A stretch of DNA of 54,819 nucleotides from an uncultured Oribacterium sp. GTDB taxonomy: Bacteria > Bacillota > Clostridia > Lachnospirales > Lachnospiraceae. The stretch spans positions 1 through 54,819 of the forward strand of contig CAMKKZ010000026.1 in the NCBI GenBank assembly GCA_946413525.1. Reading direction: 5' to 3'. Positions 41,901-49,023 of the stretch are shown one piece after another (the first letter of the stretch is position 1; each line of letters begins with the position of its first letter). The notes beneath the pieces are model-generated. The model was not told the DNA's origin, ran no database searches, and saw only the letters and a list, made by a program, of their open reading frames with translations. A program made the position numbers and the translations under genes.

Positions 41901-44146
41901 GAAAAAGCCCGGACCCATATTTTCCGAAGGGAAGCCGGGAGGGTGATTTTCTCAAGGCGGGAACACTTTTCAAATACGGACCGGTTTAATTCCGTAATGC
42001 TTTCCGGAACAGAAACGTTACGGATACCGGTTTGATAAAAGGCATAGGCCCCTATCTTTTCAAGGCCTGCGGGCAAAGTGACGTCCTGCAGTCCGGAACC
42101 ATAGAAGGCGTAATCCTCTATTCTTTGCAATCCCTCCGGCAGCGTGACCTTTCGTATCATGGATCCGTCAAAAGCTCCCATTTCAATGCTTCTGAGGCTG
42201 TCCGGTAATTCAATCTCCGAAATCGCAGTCTCGGCAAATGCCCGTATTCCAATCTGCAAAAGACCTTCGGGCAATGTGATGTCCTGCAATTCGGAAAAAG
42301 AGAAAGCGTAATCCTCAATCCTCTTTAATCCCTCCGGTAATTCAATCTCCGAAAGCGCGCTGTAGGCAAATGCCCGGGTTCCGATGCTTTCCACCCCCTC
42401 CGGAACGGAATAGCTGCCTTCCCGATCCTCCGGAAAACGGAGCAGGGTTTTCCCTCCATCCCCAAACAGGACCCCATCCACAAAAGATATTTTTGTATTT
42501 CCATTAGCAACGGAAATATCTACAGTCCTTTCAAAAGAATCGGCATAAATATCCGTGAGGCTTGCGGGGAGGGTGACACTCTGCAAAGAATTCCCCATAA
42601 AGGCGTTATGGCCGATAGAAACAAGAGACCCTGGAAGGGAAATTTCAGTAAGCCCGCAGTAGCAAAAGGCAGACTCCCCTATCGTCTGTATGGAGTCCGG
42701 AAGCGTGACGGACGAAAGCCTGGCATTCAGGAAGCAGCCGGCAGGTATTTCAGTCAGAGAGCCCGGAAGCCGCATTTCACTCAGCCTTAAGTTTGAAAAG
42801 GCATATTCCCCTATGCGCTCCACGCTTTCCGGAAGAATGACAGATTGAATGTATTTGTTGCCCGCAAACGCGTCCCCGCCAATCTCCCTGACTCCCGCAG
42901 GTACGGAAAAGGAGTCGCCACTCTTATTGATCGGATAGGCGAGCAGGACATCCTTCTCCTTGTCAAAAAGAATACCATCCTCGGAGGAGAAAGCCGGATT
43001 CTCCGGATCAACCGAAATAGCTCCTAGATTCGAACTGGAAAATGCCCCCTCTCCAATGTGGAGGACACCCGCGGGTATGGAAATCTCCTGAGATCCAAAC
43101 TGATCCATATCGGCGAACGCAAAATCCCCTATGCTTTCCAGGCTTTCAGGAAATTCGAGACTTTCCAGTTTGGAAGCACGAAAAGCATGCTGCCCAATGG
43201 AGCGAAGCCCCTCCGGGAAGGCTACGGATTTGCAAAGCGCGTAGGCAAAGGCATTGTTACCAATAGAAGTAACATGATCCGGAATAGTGAACGCTGAATC
43301 CTCCTTATTCATCGGATACAGCAGGAGGGAAGTCCCATCCTTTGAATAGAGCACCCCGTCCTCCGAGCGGAAATGGGGATTGTCCTCCGAAACCACAAAT
43401 TCCTTTACGCCGAAAAATGCATCGTCCCTATATTCCTCAAATGTGGAAGGCAGATGGGCAGTGCCGCCATCAAGATATATGCCATTCCCACTATACATGT
43501 CGCCGCCTAAAGCAATCCCCGTGATTCCCTCCCCGATGACCAGCTCGGAAAACCCACGACTGAATTCATTTGAATTTTCGCGAACGTATTCTTCCCATGG
43601 GCATGTCTCCCATTCCGCCAAACCAGTACCGAAGATTTCGAGAGTTCCGTCAGCATGAATAACCCACTCCGCGTCCTCCCCGCAGCTGCCAAAGCCTATG
43701 CACGCGCCGTGAGCTTCCCCCTCTTCAGAAAGGACGCCTTCTTCGGAAAGAACGCTTTCGTCGGCAAGAGCGCTTTCATCGGCAAGAGCGCCCTCTTCGG
43801 AAAGATCGCTTTCGTCGGCAAGAGTGTTCACTTCGGATTGGACGCTTTCATCGAACAGAATTCCCTCATTGCCAGAAACACTTGCCCCGAATTGCTCGCC
43901 CTCTTCCGTTCCATCTTCGGCTTTCCAGTACACCTCCCGGCCGTCCGAAAGGATAATTTTATTCCGGTCATCCTTATCAAAGACATCCACTTCGCGCTTA
44001 CCCGCCATGGCAGTTTCAGACACTCCAAAAAACGAAAAACACAAAGCCAGCAAGGGCAGGGCTGCCCCAAAAAGCAGTTTTTGCCTTGTCCCTGGCAATC
44101 TCATCGAAACATCTTTTTTTCCTTCCTTAGCGCAACCCTTTTTCAT
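29948..44146 (-). CDS. 4732-residue BspA-type leucine-rich-repeat surface protein
   Basis: A secreted giant. The start at 44146 follows GGAGGG; a basic stretch and the signal helix KLLFGAALPLLALCFSFFGV lead to ETAMAGK. Then come an acidic DES/SEEG repeat; LRR_5 (BspA, Treponema TpLRR-like) repeats to about residue 2080 (units such as IGDYAFSGCESLAGISLPDS and SGTGEM edges); fibronectin/Big-like beta domains with repeated DTQAPVITRITPASARYSDD-like starts; a PKD domain (AYAWDFGDGGTS, about 2870-2950); a carboxypeptidase-regulatory-like domain (LSVSVVDENGGAVPGAGVYF); long beta-rich regions; a GAQLSGDP repeat (near 32000); and a CARDB-like region near the C terminus. No LPxTG motif, sortase or C-terminal membrane helix is seen, so attachment is unclear. 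BspA-like proteins of other bacteria bind fibronectin or host cells; adhesion here is an inference. Confidence 0.88.
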   Translation of the reverse strand: MKKGCAKEGKKDVSMRLPGTRQKLLFGAALPLLALCFSFFGVSETAMAGKREVDVFDKDDRNKIILSDGREVYWKAEDGTEEGEQFGASVSGNEGILFDESVQSEVNTLADESDLSEEGALADESALADESVLSEEGVLSEEGEAHGACIGFGSCGEDAEWVIHADGTLEIFGTGLAEWETCPWEEYVRENSNEFSRGFSELVIGEGITGIALGGDMYSGNGIYLDGGTAHLPSTFEEYRDDAFFGVKEFVVSEDNPHFRSEDGVLYSKDGTSLLLYPMNKEDSAFTIPDHVTSIGNNAFAYALCKSVAFPEGLRSIGQHAFRASKLESLEFPESLESIGDFAFADMDQFGSQEISIPAGVLHIGEGAFSSSNLGAISVDPENPAFSSEDGILFDKEKDVLLAYPINKSGDSFSVPAGVREIGGDAFAGNKYIQSVILPESVERIGEYAFSNLRLSEMRLPGSLTEIPAGCFLNARLSSVTLPDSIQTIGESAFCYCGLTEISLPGSLVSIGHNAFMGNSLQSVTLPASLTDIYADSFERTVDISVANGNTKISFVDGVLFGDGGKTLLRFPEDREGSYSVPEGVESIGTRAFAYSALSEIELPEGLKRIEDYAFSFSELQDITLPEGLLQIGIRAFAETAISEIELPDSLRSIEMGAFDGSMIRKVTLPEGLQRIEDYAFYGSGLQDVTLPAGLEKIGAYAFYQTGIRNVSVPESITELNRSVFEKCSRLEKITLPASLRKIWVRAFSGCGKLEEVEYDGSAADWESIRRESGNGILSGGNITYSFSTPPTLSGSCGKIGSQLSFHLDADGVLTISGTGEMEDSYTGFAGNTAPWYKYRNYIKSIVVEDGVETIENYAFCGLSLVEDITLPDSIFRFGQSAFQGCGKLKEIRLPGNLDGIDSSCFDGCDALEEISIPDSLEDMGVLYWVFSALESCPGLKRVLVSENHPALRLEDGILFNRDKTTMYFVPRDIQGEFTVPQGVKKIYDRAFQGCSHLERVLLPEGLETIDERAFKNCAALREITIPRSLLIISFDAFRGCAGLSVVNYPGSTEDWMNIHIYSGNAPLFSAGLSAVSQSGDGNIAEGMLNDRINWSLDRDGVLRISGQGEMPNVSSNVPWQRYGDFIRSANIGEGITSIMERAFYNCGMLQSVDIPEGITAIEKEAFSGCSGLASVAFPDSLTKIGNSAFSGCSGLSSVELPKNLSSLGEYAFRSCNDLQSFSVADGNSDYSAIDGLLYNKEKTTLLCVPEGIQGTLSVPEGTREIGGYAFRSCDLLEEVILPDGLYKIGDNAFFSCTALRDISIPDSTYSFGAFAFMDCRSLEAVSISNPSEMGQGVFSDCSSLKFADIPFRGSIPDSAFSGCSSLREFTLSGSVTEIGSQAFCSSGLKSILVPSSVNHIGYAAFSSCRNLESAIIQGSVETLEEDTFRDCSNLEYVFLPDSLSNFPESAFTGCDALRGFVIGKNNSSLRTLDGALLTADGTVLIKAPVTLSGTYEVPEGVLYISPYAFSNCGEITAISFPDGLKEIGSQAFLGCTGLSSLLIPAGVIIQESAFLGCSGLTELVFEEGVTEIQGFTDCTGLKNISFSGTVESIADNAFSGCKGLENVILPAGIGSIGSYAFADCVGLAGISLPDSVKTIGEYAFSGCTGLVEISVPDGAELAFDVFLGCEKLETVSFRGSAFLGPAVFMGCKSLRDILIPEGVTEIPWELFRDCAGLREIVIPDGVTVIGGNAFSGCAGLEHVTIPDSLKTIGSSAFSGCTSLASISLPDSLETIGDYAFSGCESLAGISLPDSVKTIGDSAFSGCAGLVEISIPDGAGLYSNAFFGCTKLKKVSFLGSVSKLESGVFKGCVSLEDILIPEGITEISAWLFQDCTGLREIVIPDGVKSVDNYAFSGCVALETVLIPSSVTMIQWEVFENCWNLREVRYTGTESQWNSMTIDEMGNQSLLYARILYDWKGPNSGECAATDGTLSWLVENGVLTVTGDGRMADYETELPPWNAYSGVIHTVHIGEGVKGIGKMAFAGQSLLSLAEIPASAAEIGSGAFSGCGANFTIYGGIGSAAEQYASANGCGFVPCAIQSVSPASYSTIGGESYSVKVTMEADGDFPLRISMKAGESGEEREISAEDAVSVSSGKTVHTYTLPLKDVESGQYVLSFSSSYYGTEKSVVYEIDRSAPAVPESFRADSAMLKTVLSWAAPSEADVREIRLYRAEAREADPEILKTISGRDTTFYEDKSGEIQVQYFYWLSFVDAFSQESELAGPLSATVLPDTEKPRISSVSPANGSWLKGNAAFTVGASDNAGVRSISMELSGDGGTQWETLETVETTNKASFTVDTTTWPDGIIHIRFLAEDIYDNSAYSEAVYAYSIDNTPPEQVGGLRGESLSTSVTLHWNDVPNQDFSHFTVQRKQEGGGDFEKLQDVYGTLGLNITGLTPGTDYTYRVSAWDVHGNQGAFSEPLTISTKVDTQAPVITRITPASARYSDDIPLVFEVTDDYGTESLRVQTSQDGSVWEDEAVINVNQRARKATARHTLETGKFPEGLLYVRGVAVDFYSNESDSSDQAPFVQYMIDRTAPAAPTGLSAVSVSGTVGLSWEQGTEEDINGYTVYRARSEEGPFSEIASGLKQLSFTDRNVTEGETWYYRLSCEDTCGNQSDYSETVSVSVEAEPDSEAPRVISVSPSDGFVLGLSTPLRVKVFDNKQVTSLHAEHSSDGEEWESLEPIPVGQRESVLELPFTAMHAEGEKLYFRFWCVDSSGNSSGTVNRAWTVDRQGPAMPELSAEAEPMAVRLSWTHGGEEDLAGFYIYRRAEGDEVYSLISQCSASGTEYRDSNVSIGRGYRYYLAAVDLRGNLSETDRTEMVYPIDQDIEAPKVRMSGPSAGAVNMELSFSAAGSTDNVGVTAYAWDFGDGGTSNLLEPAHAYEAAGTYTVSLTVSDAAGNSETETRELVIRENVQTGMLSVSVVDENGGAVPGAGVYFALGSEGQELLYTGKDGSVNISAPAGIYDIGAYKSGYLPAKSSVTLRNNVSFDITLTIVKSDIVVGSLTVERMTLEEIEAAGIDVSDPANQELFQFEIQIKYSAEDFTSTVVVNQSGDILSDPEPIIIRDPQGSGTVSRRVYPYVYTPKTESVTTKTVPLVVLIDLPGEASWLKDFFDVRLHVINQADSEFVLDDCVATLNVPEGLTLMDTNRTGAEASVSMGENGSIPGKSSAEAEWILRGDKGGDYKLSADFRAVLRDFNELIEARFETKEPFHVREGDDLYLDIVAESAILEDMDGAVRVGLRNENSEPYYLPTITLDPEKVTEIRHFKTVGRKKVNTELDTLNPGETVWWDYTLSRSQWEELSVHHDKCFYFREALVEALGGVRLPYTIKTVMPLSIDGDLLEVYQITPQGDEREISYINAYKDGSDVTIPELLVRTYRLNEEQKYVPCPMEVTVRNRCTESDQKKLQDFNVDDNEGSYMTDENGELYLPEYQLEDGLIRQLSSYSICISSRRARPAEIPVTAVQRGLEDRGLLEVYVYSETEDGIQAIDEGVEIRILDGVESYLAEYEKHPRGLYEIKGVPHGNKTIQINAGGYLPCEQDYEQGDSSMLRFILRKDDQPGGSCINDITHDFSGRSYGNYTVLPLNQLDGDESLLIRLKHRLAEGESFVTYHYRIRRDGSVFDEGEFEADFEMPLSEFRENDRLEFALETSGGIGQYVDSRFYFVTAPEFLKEKWVLKLMDIAQGKVKKLSEPFMVDKESEVSKVRDVSFDGNGTFKPEGGVKETKNLLGEIRTYTIDGTTEKWKYPVSVSYDPSGKLVFTFTLGKSVTETQTEDQRAKYIYTEHELPKEEYSEDSSLMKIKKETKTISAVEGSIQIDYILQYDPSLNAWTVEILGSAKGKVGIPLAKLTFLKVGYATLDSEFSINGTWRLAKTDPITEGGLEFLSDGLEPRELEIKALLNGTLGLELVSDKIASGKIYANGATTFQFSPFLEIKQELGIGVAASLLVWKKDFSLLKQSWTLSPENGLLSEDSGAQLSGDPGAQLFEDPGAQLSGDPGAQLSGDPGAQLFEISDEDVFTLSEAGQSPASAFTEDGNGVLRADVYEQADTRLLTLPDGSVLMTWIDHTGREGAPLGLYSSRYDGGQWSEPQLVFDDGTADLYPCLVRTGDGAAVLWLNFKTAIDSSLSTLSRQEILENAAEMTELKLAFYREGSGWEPLDVALESGYLPYGLSLSVSGEEALAAWIEENQVSWRLLRNGEVVEEGTLPCPEGEFVSLCVGAEFGHFSLTGLIRNGDAQKLYFADASLASFETSSWTEDGQAFCSDPDEGLFYIADGALYSRRYSGSEGRSHQILESPLLDNAGELTVRENQDRIAVFWTSYVDMEHSLCACILTKDLEIVREPFVYRHIQSGLYDDVSAAWHGDEILLVFSEITATEEEIKRDLHLERLGSNTDLSISPEDVSSSSYLVPGASITSYVQAHSAGINAPEGFRVEIRSGEELIYTEDIGDGLLAAVQWTVPEDYDGSQCTLEVLPLDGNDANPEDNVVPLDNTICAAAVENVLYLGRQEDKDILSVLISNQGVSETGPLTLLVESFNRDSVVEERTLESIPSGESCLLELELEPMDLNEEKLAFRLLSDNPYLECGNNYLSLGAASFQAGALENTETAVNEIKRSGTGTEVSVTCFEDNAKLLFVTYDQDGKMKSVTSSDITPGKNEYHFAHGEAYRVKVFVLDSKTSRPLCAAAEKTEEAGG
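31997..32103 (-). repeat. In-frame 24-bp tandem repeat in the giant gene
   Basis: About 4.5 copies of a 24-bp unit encode GAQLSGDP-type 8-residue repeats, with FE replacing SG in some. It separates two beta-rich regions and is a length-variable linker. Confidence 0.85.
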
Positions 44147-44319
44147 TTTTCCCTCCATCATGCTTCTGCGGGATTCCGAAAAATTTACATTTATTATTTT
44201 AACATAAATATTCTCTTTTTCAATTCCTTTCCCTCTTACTCACTCTTGTTTCACTTGATAAGCTATGAAAAATCAAATGATTATGATAAAATACGGAAAA
44301 TCATTCGGAGGATACAGTC

Positions 44320-46023
44320 ATGCGAAAACCATTGCCCATCGGGGTGGAATTTTTTGAAAAGATGAGGAGCAGAGGGTATTACTATGTGGATAAAACCCTT
44401 TTTATCAAGGAATTGATTGACAAAAAGGGAGAAGTGAATCTGTTCACCAGGCCCAGGCGCTTCGGGAAGACCCTCACCCTCGACATGCTCCGCTGTTTTT
44501 TTGAGGAGGGAAGGGATCCTTCGATTTTTGAGGGCCTGAAGATTATGGAAGCCGGGGAGAAATACACCTCGATGATGGGGAAGTATCCGGTGATCTTCCT
44601 GACGCTTAAATCCGCGAAAACCGGGGAAGAGAAGTCTGCCTTCGAGGCCTTGAGGGAGGAGATTGCCGGGGAATTTAAACGTCACAGCTTTGTACTTGAC
44701 AGTGACGCGCTGAGTGATGAGGATAAAGCTGATTTCATTAGATTCCGGGACAGGAAGCCGGAACCCGGGGAATATAAGAACAGCATTAAGTTCCTCTGTA
44801 AATGCATAAGGGTGGCCACGGGAAAGAATACCATCCTGCTCATCGATGAGTACGATGTGCCATTGGAGAGCTCCTTTTACAAAGGCTACTACGAGTCTAT
44901 GGTGAGCTTTATCCGGAGCCTTTTCGAGGGGGCGCTGAAGACCAATGACGCCTTGGAGTTCGCCGTCATTACCGGGTGCCTCCGGATCTCAAAGGAATCC
45001 ATCTTCACAGGGCTTAACAACCTGAGCATCATATCCATCCTGACGCCGGATTACGGGGAATATTTTGGCTTCACGGACGAGGAGATTCGGGAAATCCTTG
45101 ATTACTACAAGCTTTCCGACAAGTATGAGGAGGTCCGGAGCTGGTACAACGGATATATCTTTGGGAATAGCAATGTATACAACCCCTGGAGCACCATCAT
45201 GTACCTCCGGGACCATATCGGCTCGGACCGGGATTACTTTCCTGTGTCCTACTGGGCCAATACCAGCTCGAACTCCATCGTGCGGGATCTCATCGAGCGG
45301 GCTGACAGCGGGACAAAAGGGGAGATTGAAAAGCTGATTGCGTGGGGAAGCATAGAAAAGCCGGTGCATGAGGATATTACCTATGGGGAGATCTACCAGA
45401 ATCAGGATAATTTGTGGAATTTTATGCTCTTTACGGGGTATCTGAAGATTATCTCCCGGCGTTTCGAGGGGGACAAGCTCTACGCCACGATGGTGATCCC
45501 GAACCGGGAAACCCGGTACATTTATTCAGAAAAGATTATAAACTGGTTTGATATGGAGATCGTAAAGAAATCGAACCGGAACGCCCTGTTTGAAAGCATG
45601 GAAAAAGGAGACGCGGAGGGCTTTGAACGAGAAATCAACAAGCTTCTGACCCCTTCCATAAGCTATATGGATTCATATGAAAACTTCTACCATGGCTTCA
45701 TGCTGGGCATCCTTTCCGGAAGTGATGTCTATACGGCAAAGAGCAACCGGGAATCCGGGCAAGGAAGGAGCGACATCCTTATGACGACCGGGGACGTGTT
45801 CGCAAAGGCCTTTGTCATTGAGCTTAAGACCGTGAAGCAGGCCGGCAGGAAGCCGGTGACCCTGGAAATGATGGACCAGGCGGCGGAGAAAGCCATAAAG
45901 CAGATTGACGAACGTTCTTATGTGGACGCCCTCCTGGAGGAAGGCTATGGGAACATAGGAAGATACGGCATCTCCTTCTTCAAAAAGAAATGCAGGGTAC
46001 ATTATAAGGATGGGTACAGCTAA
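44320..46023 (+). CDS. Complete AAA-ATPase-like / PD-(D/E)XK protein (DUF1703 type)
   Basis: 567 residues, complete. MRKPLPIGVEFFEKM starts it; the P-loop-like VNLFTRPRRFGKTLT is at about 41-54, the Walker B-like ILLIDEYDVPLESS at about 171, EVRSWYNGYIFG marks the family, and the C-terminal nuclease core is GRSDILMTTGD followed by AFVIELKTVKQ (about 482-507). Start ATG after GGAGGATACAGTC. It is very similar to the partial protein at 1-1081, pointing to a recent duplication about 44 kb apart in opposite orientation. A hairpin with CAAGGGGACGGT/ACCGTCCCCTTG arms follows the stop. The giant surface protein gene is divergent from it; the 170 bp between are AT-rich. The function of the family is unknown. 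Confidence 0.9.
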   Translation: MRKPLPIGVEFFEKMRSRGYYYVDKTLFIKELIDKKGEVNLFTRPRRFGKTLTLDMLRCFFEEGRDPSIFEGLKIMEAGEKYTSMMGKYPVIFLTLKSAKTGEEKSAFEALREEIAGEFKRHSFVLDSDALSDEDKADFIRFRDRKPEPGEYKNSIKFLCKCIRVATGKNTILLIDEYDVPLESSFYKGYYESMVSFIRSLFEGALKTNDALEFAVITGCLRISKESIFTGLNNLSIISILTPDYGEYFGFTDEEIREILDYYKLSDKYEEVRSWYNGYIFGNSNVYNPWSTIMYLRDHIGSDRDYFPVSYWANTSSNSIVRDLIERADSGTKGEIEKLIAWGSIEKPVHEDITYGEIYQNQDNLWNFMLFTGYLKIISRRFEGDKLYATMVIPNRETRYIYSEKIINWFDMEIVKKSNRNALFESMEKGDAEGFEREINKLLTPSISYMDSYENFYHGFMLGILSGSDVYTAKSNRESGQGRSDILMTTGDVFAKAFVIELKTVKQAGRKPVTLEMMDQAAEKAIKQIDERSYVDALLEEGYGNIGRYGISFFKKKCRVHYKDGYS

Positions 46024-46032
46024 GGAGTAAAA

Positions 46033-46101
46033 CAAGGGGACGGTCACTTGTTTTGAACAAGAAACCGTCCCCTTGCTTTGTCGCACATCCCGGGTCAATT
46101 C
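46033..46101. repeat. GGGGACGGT hairpin element after the AAA/nuclease gene
   Basis: A 12-bp perfect stem (46033-46044 with 46064-46075), then CTTTGTCGCACATCCCGGGT and CAATTCAG. The trailing part and the TTGTTT-GAACA loop recur at 49138-49212, beside a scar of the same gene family. It may act as a terminator for the plus-strand gene. Confidence 0.65.
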
Positions 46102-46128
46102 AGAAATTCAGAATTTGTAATTATTCAT

Positions 46129-46162
46129 CGCCCTCTGGATAGTTATCAAAAGCGTGCTGAAT
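46129..46162. repeat. Collapsed fragment of the GTAACTATTCAGC element
   Basis: CGCCCTCTGGATAGTTATCA and GTGCTGAATGG resemble the internal arm and an end of the 7293-7456 element. Only traces remain. Confidence 0.4.
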
Positions 46163-46167
46163 GGATA

Positions 46168-46560
46168 TCAGAATTTCACGGTTTCCGGCTCCTTCGTGAA
46201 TGAGCTGAAGGTGGCCACGGCGTCTTTGAAGTAGAAAACCTCCGTATTTCCATCGTCGGCGGAATACATTTTCTGCAGGGAGGGATAGGCGTCGAGCATG
46301 GACTGCCTGGCCTCCCTTCTGTCATCCTCCACAAGCTCTCCTGCCACGCGCAGCCACTCGCCGTCCTTAAAAGCGCATACCTCAACCTTCGGGTTCAAGT
46401 GGATCTGCTTCGATACATCCTTCACCTTCCCCGTCTGGATATAAAGCTTCCCTTCAAAAATATGTGCCGTTCCAAACGGCCTCACCCTAGGCTGGTCCCC
46501 CTCCACTGTCGCCAGATAATACGTACCCGCATCCTTCAGGAACTTTGCAACTCTTTCCAT
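46168..46560 (-). CDS. Pyridoxamine 5'-phosphate oxidase-like FMN-binding protein
   Basis: 130 residues, one split-barrel domain. It begins MERVAKFLKDAGTYYLATVE and has PRVRPFGTAHIFEGKLYIQT, KQIHLNPKVEVCAF and WLRVAGELVEDD. This is the standard pattern of small clostridial PNPOx-like flavoproteins. Such proteins bind FMN as dimers and reduce unknown substrates; the pyridoxamine oxidase reaction itself is not implied. The start has AAAGGAGG 5 nt upstream. It stands alone between two AAA/nuclease genes, convergent with the first of them. Confidence 0.9.
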   Translation of the reverse strand: MERVAKFLKDAGTYYLATVEGDQPRVRPFGTAHIFEGKLYIQTGKVKDVSKQIHLNPKVEVCAFKDGEWLRVAGELVEDDRREARQSMLDAYPSLQKMYSADDGNTEVFYFKDAVATFSSFTKEPETVKF

Positions 46561-46611
46561 TTGATCCTCCTTTTCTCAATATAAACACGCCATAATTATG
46601 TTATTACCCAT

Positions 46612-48207
46612 TCAAGAACCGATCCTCAGCTTTTCTATTGCGCAGCTATGCTTTTTTGTATTTTCATTATAGCTGATGCCGACAAGCACAAGCTCCCTGT
46701 CAAATCCTTCAAACACGGCAGGATAGCGTTTTTCCCGGATCTGGCGTATCGCCCCCTCGGAAGTCCGGTTCCATTTCAATTCTATGAGCAGGACCGGCAG
46801 GGCGGAGCTTCTGTGAGGAATATAGACAACATCCGCTATGCCTCGTCCGGATGGCATTTCCTCCACCTTGATATACTGCTCAAGAGCCGCTATGTAAGCG
46901 AACTTGATTAAATAACGAAGTGCCTGCTCATTATTATAGAATGCCGGGGCATATTCCATTTCCCGCAGCTTCTCAATTGCGCTGGCTACCGCTTCCCCGT
47001 TACCCGCCATGGTGTCCCATAAAAGCTGCCTCGACATCCTAATCAGCCTTTGCCACCCGCTGTTGACATTGACTCCCTTCAGTATTGTTATGAATTCCGA
47101 CCGCACTTCTTCATTCGGAATCCGCGCGCTTTTCTTCCGGGAATCAAAGGTCAGATATCCAAGATGCACAAGAAGCGTCAGGACATCGTCCTTGCTCTGA
47201 AAGCTTTCAAAATCATTTTGAAAGCCGTCCGGATCCAGAGGCAGCTCCTCTCCGGAAATCAGCCTTGTGACAAGCTGCTGCATACCATCAAAATCCATGT
47301 TAATATACTGAAGAAGGGACTCGGCCGCGGAGGTTTGTTTCCAGAAGGAGCGGCAGACACCCTCCTGGACAGCCTGCATGACAGAATATGGATTATAGAC
47401 AGAGGCTTCCCCCTGAAGGCGGTAGCCTTCATACCAGGAACGCAGTTCCCCGAAAGGCATCCCATGCCTTCCGCAAAGGGCCCGCACCTCTTCCTCCAGA
47501 AAACCGGTAAACGGGGCATAAGGGCCGGGATAAAGTATGGAATATTCCCGAAAATCGGAAATCGCGGACTGAGACCCGTCTTTTTTTATCGGAAGAATTC
47601 CGGTCATATAAGCGGCGGCCACCGCCTTTGGGGTAATATTGTTATTCTTAAACCACTCCCTGAGGAGGCTCAGCCAGGCGTCCTGGGTTTCCCGGTCTTC
47701 CTTTGCCTCGCGGATCAGCGCGTCCCATTCATCAATAATAAAGAAAAATTTCCGGGAGCTCATCTCGCTGCATCTGACCATGCAGGCTGACAGATCCTGA
47801 ATGCCTTCAAGTTCCGGATACAGGGAAATGATCTCCGCCCGGATTGCGCCGGAGACGCGGGCCGGGATTTCACGAAGGGGAATATTGCTTATCTTTGCGG
47901 CGGAAATAAAGGCCGTAATGTCCAGGCTGATTACATGGTACTGGTTGAGATGTTCCCGATAAGCTTCCGAGGACGCAATTTTTAAATGCTCAAAAAGAGA
48001 ATGGGAATCACAGCTTACATCATAGTAGGCACAGAGCATCTGGGCAGCATAGGATTTTCCAAACCTCCTGGGCCTGCTGACGCAGGTCAGCTTCTGCCTT
48101 GTCCCTACCGTCCTGTTTACCACCTCGATAAGCCCTGACTTGTCAACATATTCTGTCGCGAGTATCTCCCGGAAGCCTTCGTTGCCCGGATGAAGATAGA
48201 TTCCCAT
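46612..48207 (-). CDS. AAA-ATPase-like protein with C-terminal PD-(D/E)XK domain
   Basis: About 531 residues. MGIYLHPGNEGFREILATEY starts it; CVSRPRRFGKSYAAQM holds the P-loop-like motif (about 44-52), FFFIIDEWDALIREAK the Walker B-like motif (about 160), YMTGILPIKKDGSQ and SWYEGYRLQG mark the family, and GRGIADVVYIP then VLLIELKWNRTSEGA (about 455-480) form the nuclease core. Its closest relative in the window is 11622-13244 (shared RPRRFGKS, TGILPI, GISYNENTKKHSC). An ATG at 48219 is an alternative start; the ribosome binding site of either is weak. It ends 52 bp upstream of the PNPOx-like gene, and the DUF308 gene lies 43 bp upstream on the same strand. Confidence 0.87.
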   Translation of the reverse strand: MGIYLHPGNEGFREILATEYVDKSGLIEVVNRTVGTRQKLTCVSRPRRFGKSYAAQMLCAYYDVSCDSHSLFEHLKIASSEAYREHLNQYHVISLDITAFISAAKISNIPLREIPARVSGAIRAEIISLYPELEGIQDLSACMVRCSEMSSRKFFFIIDEWDALIREAKEDRETQDAWLSLLREWFKNNNITPKAVAAAYMTGILPIKKDGSQSAISDFREYSILYPGPYAPFTGFLEEEVRALCGRHGMPFGELRSWYEGYRLQGEASVYNPYSVMQAVQEGVCRSFWKQTSAAESLLQYINMDFDGMQQLVTRLISGEELPLDPDGFQNDFESFQSKDDVLTLLVHLGYLTFDSRKKSARIPNEEVRSEFITILKGVNVNSGWQRLIRMSRQLLWDTMAGNGEAVASAIEKLREMEYAPAFYNNEQALRYLIKFAYIAALEQYIKVEEMPSGRGIADVVYIPHRSSALPVLLIELKWNRTSEGAIRQIREKRYPAVFEGFDRELVLVGISYNENTKKHSCAIEKLRIGS

Positions 48208-48249
48208 ACGCACCCCCATAAGCTTCTTTCCCGGGGACGATCCGAAGCG

Positions 48250-48789
48250 CTATGCAGCCACAGCGATCATGGTCGCTCCGGCAATGATGATATTCAGACC
48301 AAAATGGATCCCGATGGCAACGATCAATCCCGCGGGATTGAAAAGGCTTAAGATGCCGCAAAGGATCAGGAGGATCCCCGCGATCAGAACGAGCCACCAG
48401 TGTCTTCCCGGAATCTGCGCGCCCAGCGCCCTGTTTATCCCGCGCAGTTTGACGGCAAGAATGATACGGATTATACCGATGACGATGAGCCATGCCGCGG
48501 CCATATAGACGATCATCATGTCCACGATTAGCTGAAGCGCCATACTTACGTTCAGCGCAATACCACACACCAGGGAAACGATGGCCTCCGCAAGCCCCCA
48601 ACCGTCTGCAAGCCCTGCCTTCTTTCTCTCATGCCATAAGATGATTCCACCGACCGAATCAATGATCATATTGACTCCTATGACATAAGCCAGCGACATA
48701 TATGTCATTGCCGGATTGAACAGACAGTAAACGCCTGTCAAGATCATAAAGATTCCAAGAATAAATGTGATCAATCTGCTTGTTCTCAT
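48250..48789 (-). CDS. DUF308 / HdeD-family membrane protein
   Basis: 179 residues in six hydrophobic helices arranged as three similar pairs: TFILGIFMILTGVYCLFNPA, VSMALQLIVDMMIVYMAAAW and WLVLIAGILLILCGILSLFN with repeated G-x3-L-x-FNPA motifs. HdeD-type proteins are small inner-membrane proteins, in E. coli linked to acid stress; the role here is unknown. The start follows AAGGAAT. The gene shares strand and close spacing with the AAA/nuclease gene downstream, so one transcript is likely. Confidence 0.85.
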   Translation of the reverse strand: MRTSRLITFILGIFMILTGVYCLFNPAMTYMSLAYVIGVNMIIDSVGGIILWHERKKAGLADGWGLAEAIVSLVCGIALNVSMALQLIVDMMIVYMAAAWLIVIGIIRIILAVKLRGINRALGAQIPGRHWWLVLIAGILLILCGILSLFNPAGLIVAIGIHFGLNIIIAGATMIAVAA

Positions 48790-48959
48790 ATTCCTTACCT
48801 CACAATTCTATTGAATGGAACAAGGCGCCGTTGCCCTGATTAAGCATACTCAAAACATAGGCAAATTGCAATACAATAATACGTGTTTGAACGAGTTATG
48901 GATATATCCCTGCTTCATTAGATATGCTAAAAGAATCAAAAGTATATGATAAAAAGAGC

Positions 48960-49023
48960 AATATTTACGCAATATTTCACGTAATCTCATAGATGCTTTC
49001 GTCCTCTAAAGCTGAGACATGCC
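48960..49023. mobile_element. Right-end fragment of the GGCATGTTTCA element
   Basis: It matches 11403-11468 of the intact element: TATTTACGCAATATTTCACG, TAATCTCATAGATGCTTT, then GTCCTCTAAAGCTGAGACAT GCC (two parts). It ends directly at the nuclease-gene scar. The left end is missing. Confidence 0.8.
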
